From assembly GCA_018257865.1 (NCBI GenBank), contig JAEUBA010000016.1, positions 350,954 through 414,953 on the forward strand: a stretch of DNA of 64,000 bases. The letters are read 5' to 3'. Source of the DNA: Stereocaulon alpinum (taxonomy: Eukaryota > Ascomycota > Lecanoromycetes > Lecanorales > Stereocaulaceae). The notes below the pieces were generated by a model. It was not told where the DNA came from and made no database searches. It worked only from the letters and a program-made list of their open reading frames with translations. The translations under genes were made by a program, and so were the position numbers. Positions 61,601-64,000 of this stretch are shown one piece after another; the first letter of the stretch is position 1, and every line of letters starts with the position of its first letter.

Positions 61601-63195
61601 AGAATTATTATAGTAAGAGCTTCCCTAAGGATTTTCGCGACTAGACTAAGTTCGCCCCTAATAGGAGCTACCCTTAGTATAAACGTCTATTTATAGAGCC
61701 TCTCGAAAATATAAATATTAATAATAGATAGGTTATTCCGTATAATCCCTATCTATTAAAGAAATACGGTAGCTATATTAATATTAGGATCTATAGCTCT
61801 ATTAAGTCGGTTTTCTATCTATATAAATATATCTATAAGGGCTTAGATTAGGCTGATATTACCCTAACTTAATATAGTAAGCACTATAATAATAACCCTA
61901 CTCCTTTAGGGCAGCCTAAGTAATAAGGTAAGGAGGTAGATAAGATTACTAAGTACTATTCAGCTCGCTAAATTAGCTCCGTAGAGGCCGTATAGAAGCT
62001 ATTATTATTCGGTATAGGTATAATAAAGCCTTATATAGAGCGCTTATAGATCTATCTACTAGATTAATAACGTATCCTATTTAATCCGAGCGAAGATAAG
62101 GCTGTAAATAATACTGCTAAGTAGAAGCTTATAGATAATAAAAAGCTATATAGAACTACCTTAACTAAGTACTTTAAGATAAATCAGATTATTAAGGAAG
62201 CTCTTAATTAAGGCTAGCTACTACCTTTTAGGAAGAAGAACGGTAGGCGGCTTATAGTCTAAAAGAACCTACTAGATTACCTATATACCGACTTTCTAAA
62301 GCATTTCACCTAGATTAAGTAATCTAAGCGGTAGAAGGTTTATAAAAAAGGCGAAGCCCTTAGGCGTATATACTTTATTAGCCTTAAGAGTAAGGATTTA
62401 TATTATCTATAACTACTCCTATATTATTATAAGGGTGCTACGTCTTTTAACGACCTACGTATAATTAACGGCTATATAATAGAATAGAAAGAAGCCTATA
62501 TAGAGCTTAGGCTAACTAAAAATAATAAGTATACTAATAAGATCTTAGATAAGGGTAAGGACTTTTAGGGGGGTTACGGACTATAGAGCCTATTCGTTAT
62601 AGTATTACTTAAGCTCTAATTAATAGACGCTCTAGTATTATAGGATAAATATAAAGAGTATATATTATCTAATTATATACGCGTCTTATAACGGGAATTT
62701 CAGACGCTTTAGATACCGGCTGGTGAAGAGACTGTATATACTAAGTAGTATATACTCTACCTTATTAATAGTTAGTTAGAATATACCTCTACTCTAGAGC
62801 GTATAGAGGATTTAGCTTAATATAATCTACTAATTCCTACTATTAACTTTAATAGTATAAGCGATATTCTAAATTAGCTTTTATATAAAGAGATATCCTA
62901 TAATATTAGCCCTAAGGATATTAAGTTTTTATAGAGTAAGCTTAATCCTAATTAAAGCTGCGCTATTAACCGGATTATAGACGCTATTAATACGAATACG
63001 GACGATAAGTATAGAGCCCTTAGTACCCTATTCTTTCTTAACGGCGCTAGGGGTACTAGTAAGACCTTCGTCGAGAATATTATAATAAAGAAAGTACGCC
63101 TTAAACGAAAAGTAGCTCTAGCTATAGTATCCTTAGGTATAGTAGTAACGCTCCTTTAGGGTGGCCGTATTACTTACTCCTAATTTAAGATACTA
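58675..63195 (+). mobile_element. Helitron, RIP-degraded, 3' truncated near the telomere
   Basis: This starts TCTTTCTTACTATAATAG after an A, as at 42201. The encoded RepHel protein is readable through stops: Helitron N-terminal (Rep) region with KYFITFTYNPKQPNIQ near 61205-61250; the HUH site near 61405-61430, read as LLYAYILL because both His codons are now Tyr; then the Pif1-type helicase start (FFLNGARGTSKTFVEN, Walker A, 63030-63075, and LQGGRITYS near 63155). Similarity ends near 63195, so the remaining helicase motifs and the 3' hairpin/CTRR end are missing. RIP transitions account for the stops. Confidence 0.85.
61180..63195 (+). pseudogene. Helitron RepHel (HUH Rep and Pif1 helicase), RIP-degraded and truncated
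   Basis: This would nick and strand-transfer DNA for rolling-circle-type transposition. HUH nuclease residues are lost (both His to Tyr near 61412-61420). The Walker A segment is kept as NGARGTSKT (two Gly changed). Upstream coding sequence from about 59000 is also protein-like and probably the N-terminal region. Helicase motifs after Walker A are absent, because the frame meets unrelated subterminal DNA at about 63195. Confidence 0.8.
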
Positions 63196-63877
63196 CTGTA
63201 GTGGTGTGGACAGTACAGCTGTAGGCTTTTCAGTATTAGGCAGTAATTAGCTGGTAGACGTTAGTTAGTTAGCAATTAGTTAGCAAGGGCTTAGCTTCAG
63301 CGACCTTTATATAGTAACGAATATTACTGTATCTTAGAAGGATAATCATTCTTTTCTATATATAATTATTCTAGCAACAAGCAGTCGTTACGGTTAATAG
63401 TCTTTAATTCTACCTCCGTCTTATTTAATTCTACCTCCGTCTTATATATAGTATCCTTATACTTGCGATTCTACTACTATATCCTTTTAACCGACGCCCT
63501 TAATCCCACACCTTTATATTGGAGCTGAAGGCGGGGCGTTCTTTCAAAAGAGATATATTTAGTGAATTGGCGGTATATAGTCTATACGTGCTATTCTTTT
63601 CAGCAATTTAGTAATTTAGCGGTAGGAAACGTCCTAACCCTGAAAAACGAAATTACGACTCGCGAATATACTTTTGGTTTCTAGCACTATCGACGGAAGG
63701 CGTGCTAATACTACTAATCTAGTAACGGAGGTAGCGTCCGGGTCTTTAGGGTCCTAGAAAAGCAAGGATTAAAATAGCGGTGAAAATAAATATCAGACGA
63801 AAACAGATTACTAGGAGTCGGTCGTCGGGAGCTAGCGTATTAATAAGGAGGAGGGGAAGGCAGATAGGCCTAGAATA
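63196..63877. other. Subterminal unique sequence between Helitron and telomere
   Basis: CA/TG content is near normal, so this stretch is not RIP-saturated. It includes a perfect tandem duplication TTTAATTCTACCTCCGTCTTA (two copies starting at about 63401 and 63425) and no ORF. It may be a telomere-associated sequence shared by other chromosome ends. Confidence 0.6.
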
Positions 63878-64000
63878 TTAGGGTTAGGGTTAGGGTTAGG
63901 GTTAGGGTTAGGGTTAGGGTTAGGGTTAGGGTTAGGGTTAGGGTTAGGGTTAGGGTTAGGGTTAGGGTTAGGGTTAGGGTTAGGGTTAGGGTTAGGGTTA
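63878..64000 (+). repeat. Telomere, (TTAGGG)n, about 20.5 perfect units
   Basis: An uninterrupted TTAGGG array to the last base, with the G-rich strand running outward. This shows that the window ends at the right-hand chromosome end. Confidence 0.99.

Noticed and set aside
1..64000. tRNA and rRNA genes
   Set aside because: No cloverleaf with A/B boxes and no rRNA core sequence was noticed on reading. A covariance-model scan would be needed to exclude them fully.

Overview
This window is the right-hand end of a chromosome of a filamentous ascomycete (Pezizomycotina). It ends in about 20.5 perfect TTAGGG units reading out to base 64000. It contains spliceosomal introns of 46-52 nt, a type I fungal polyketide synthase, a HET-domain gene, Tad1-like LINEs, chromodomain Gypsy elements and a Helitron. 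Most of the DNA is saturated with the signature of repeat-induced point mutation (RIP). From about 2.3 kb to 41 kb, and again in most of 42.5-53.8 kb and 56.1-63.2 kb, the dinucleotides CA and TG are almost absent and TA is in excess, while CG is kept. Almost every reading frame there is closed by TAG/TAA, so the long ORF-free stretches are dead genes and not empty DNA. I identified them by reading through the stops. Species cannot be told from the sequence alone.

Layout. 1-1975: the 3' part of a KS domain and the start of an AT domain of a polyketide synthase on the minus strand, spliced but broken by a nonsense codon and a frameshift, cut off at its N-terminal side and running off the window at its C-terminal side. 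2.1-2.28 kb: a 15-bp minisatellite marking the change to RIP-saturated DNA. 2.3-22.3 kb: nested retroelements. A chromodomain Gypsy element (gag 8.0 kb, integrase and chromodomain 19.65-20.65 kb) is interrupted by two nearly full-length Tad1-like LINEs in head-to-head orientation, forming a palindrome of about 11 kb. Shorter LINE 3' ends lie at 3.2 and 5.2-5.85 kb. 22.33-27.68 kb: a 5.35-kb DNA transposon with ~215-bp terminal inverted repeats and an integrase-like DDE gene. 28.05-30.94 kb: a RIP-killed NLR gene (N-terminal helical domain, NACHT, WD40). 30.94-38.74 kb: a second chromodomain Gypsy on the minus strand, carrying a LINE fragment. 39.7-40.7 kb: remains of a SET-domain gene. 41.2-42.5 kb: islands of little-mutated DNA, one starting with a Helitron 5' terminus. 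44.2-45.2 kb: remains of a geminivirus-like (CRESS) Rep gene. 45.42-52.82 kb: a third chromodomain Gypsy with 130-bp LTRs and a 5-bp target duplication. 53.9-56.0 kb: an unmutated island with the only clearly intact gene, a HET-domain protein. 57.0-57.8 kb: a RIP-killed TPR (kinesin-light-chain-type) repeat gene. 57.81-58.66 kb: a hAT-like MITE. 58.68-63.2 kb: a RIP-degraded Helitron (Rep and Pif1 helicase) cut off 0.68 kb from the telomere.

How it fits together. This is a subtelomeric graveyard: transposons nest in one another, and RIP has killed both the transposons and the host-type genes caught among them. Three of the host-type remains (NACHT-WD40, TPR repeat, HET) belong to the fungal non-self-recognition repertoire. 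Only the HET gene, inside its low-RIP island, still reads as a functional protein. All identifications in the RIP zones rest on conserved motifs read through stop codons, and boundaries are approximate unless a target-site duplication fixes them.
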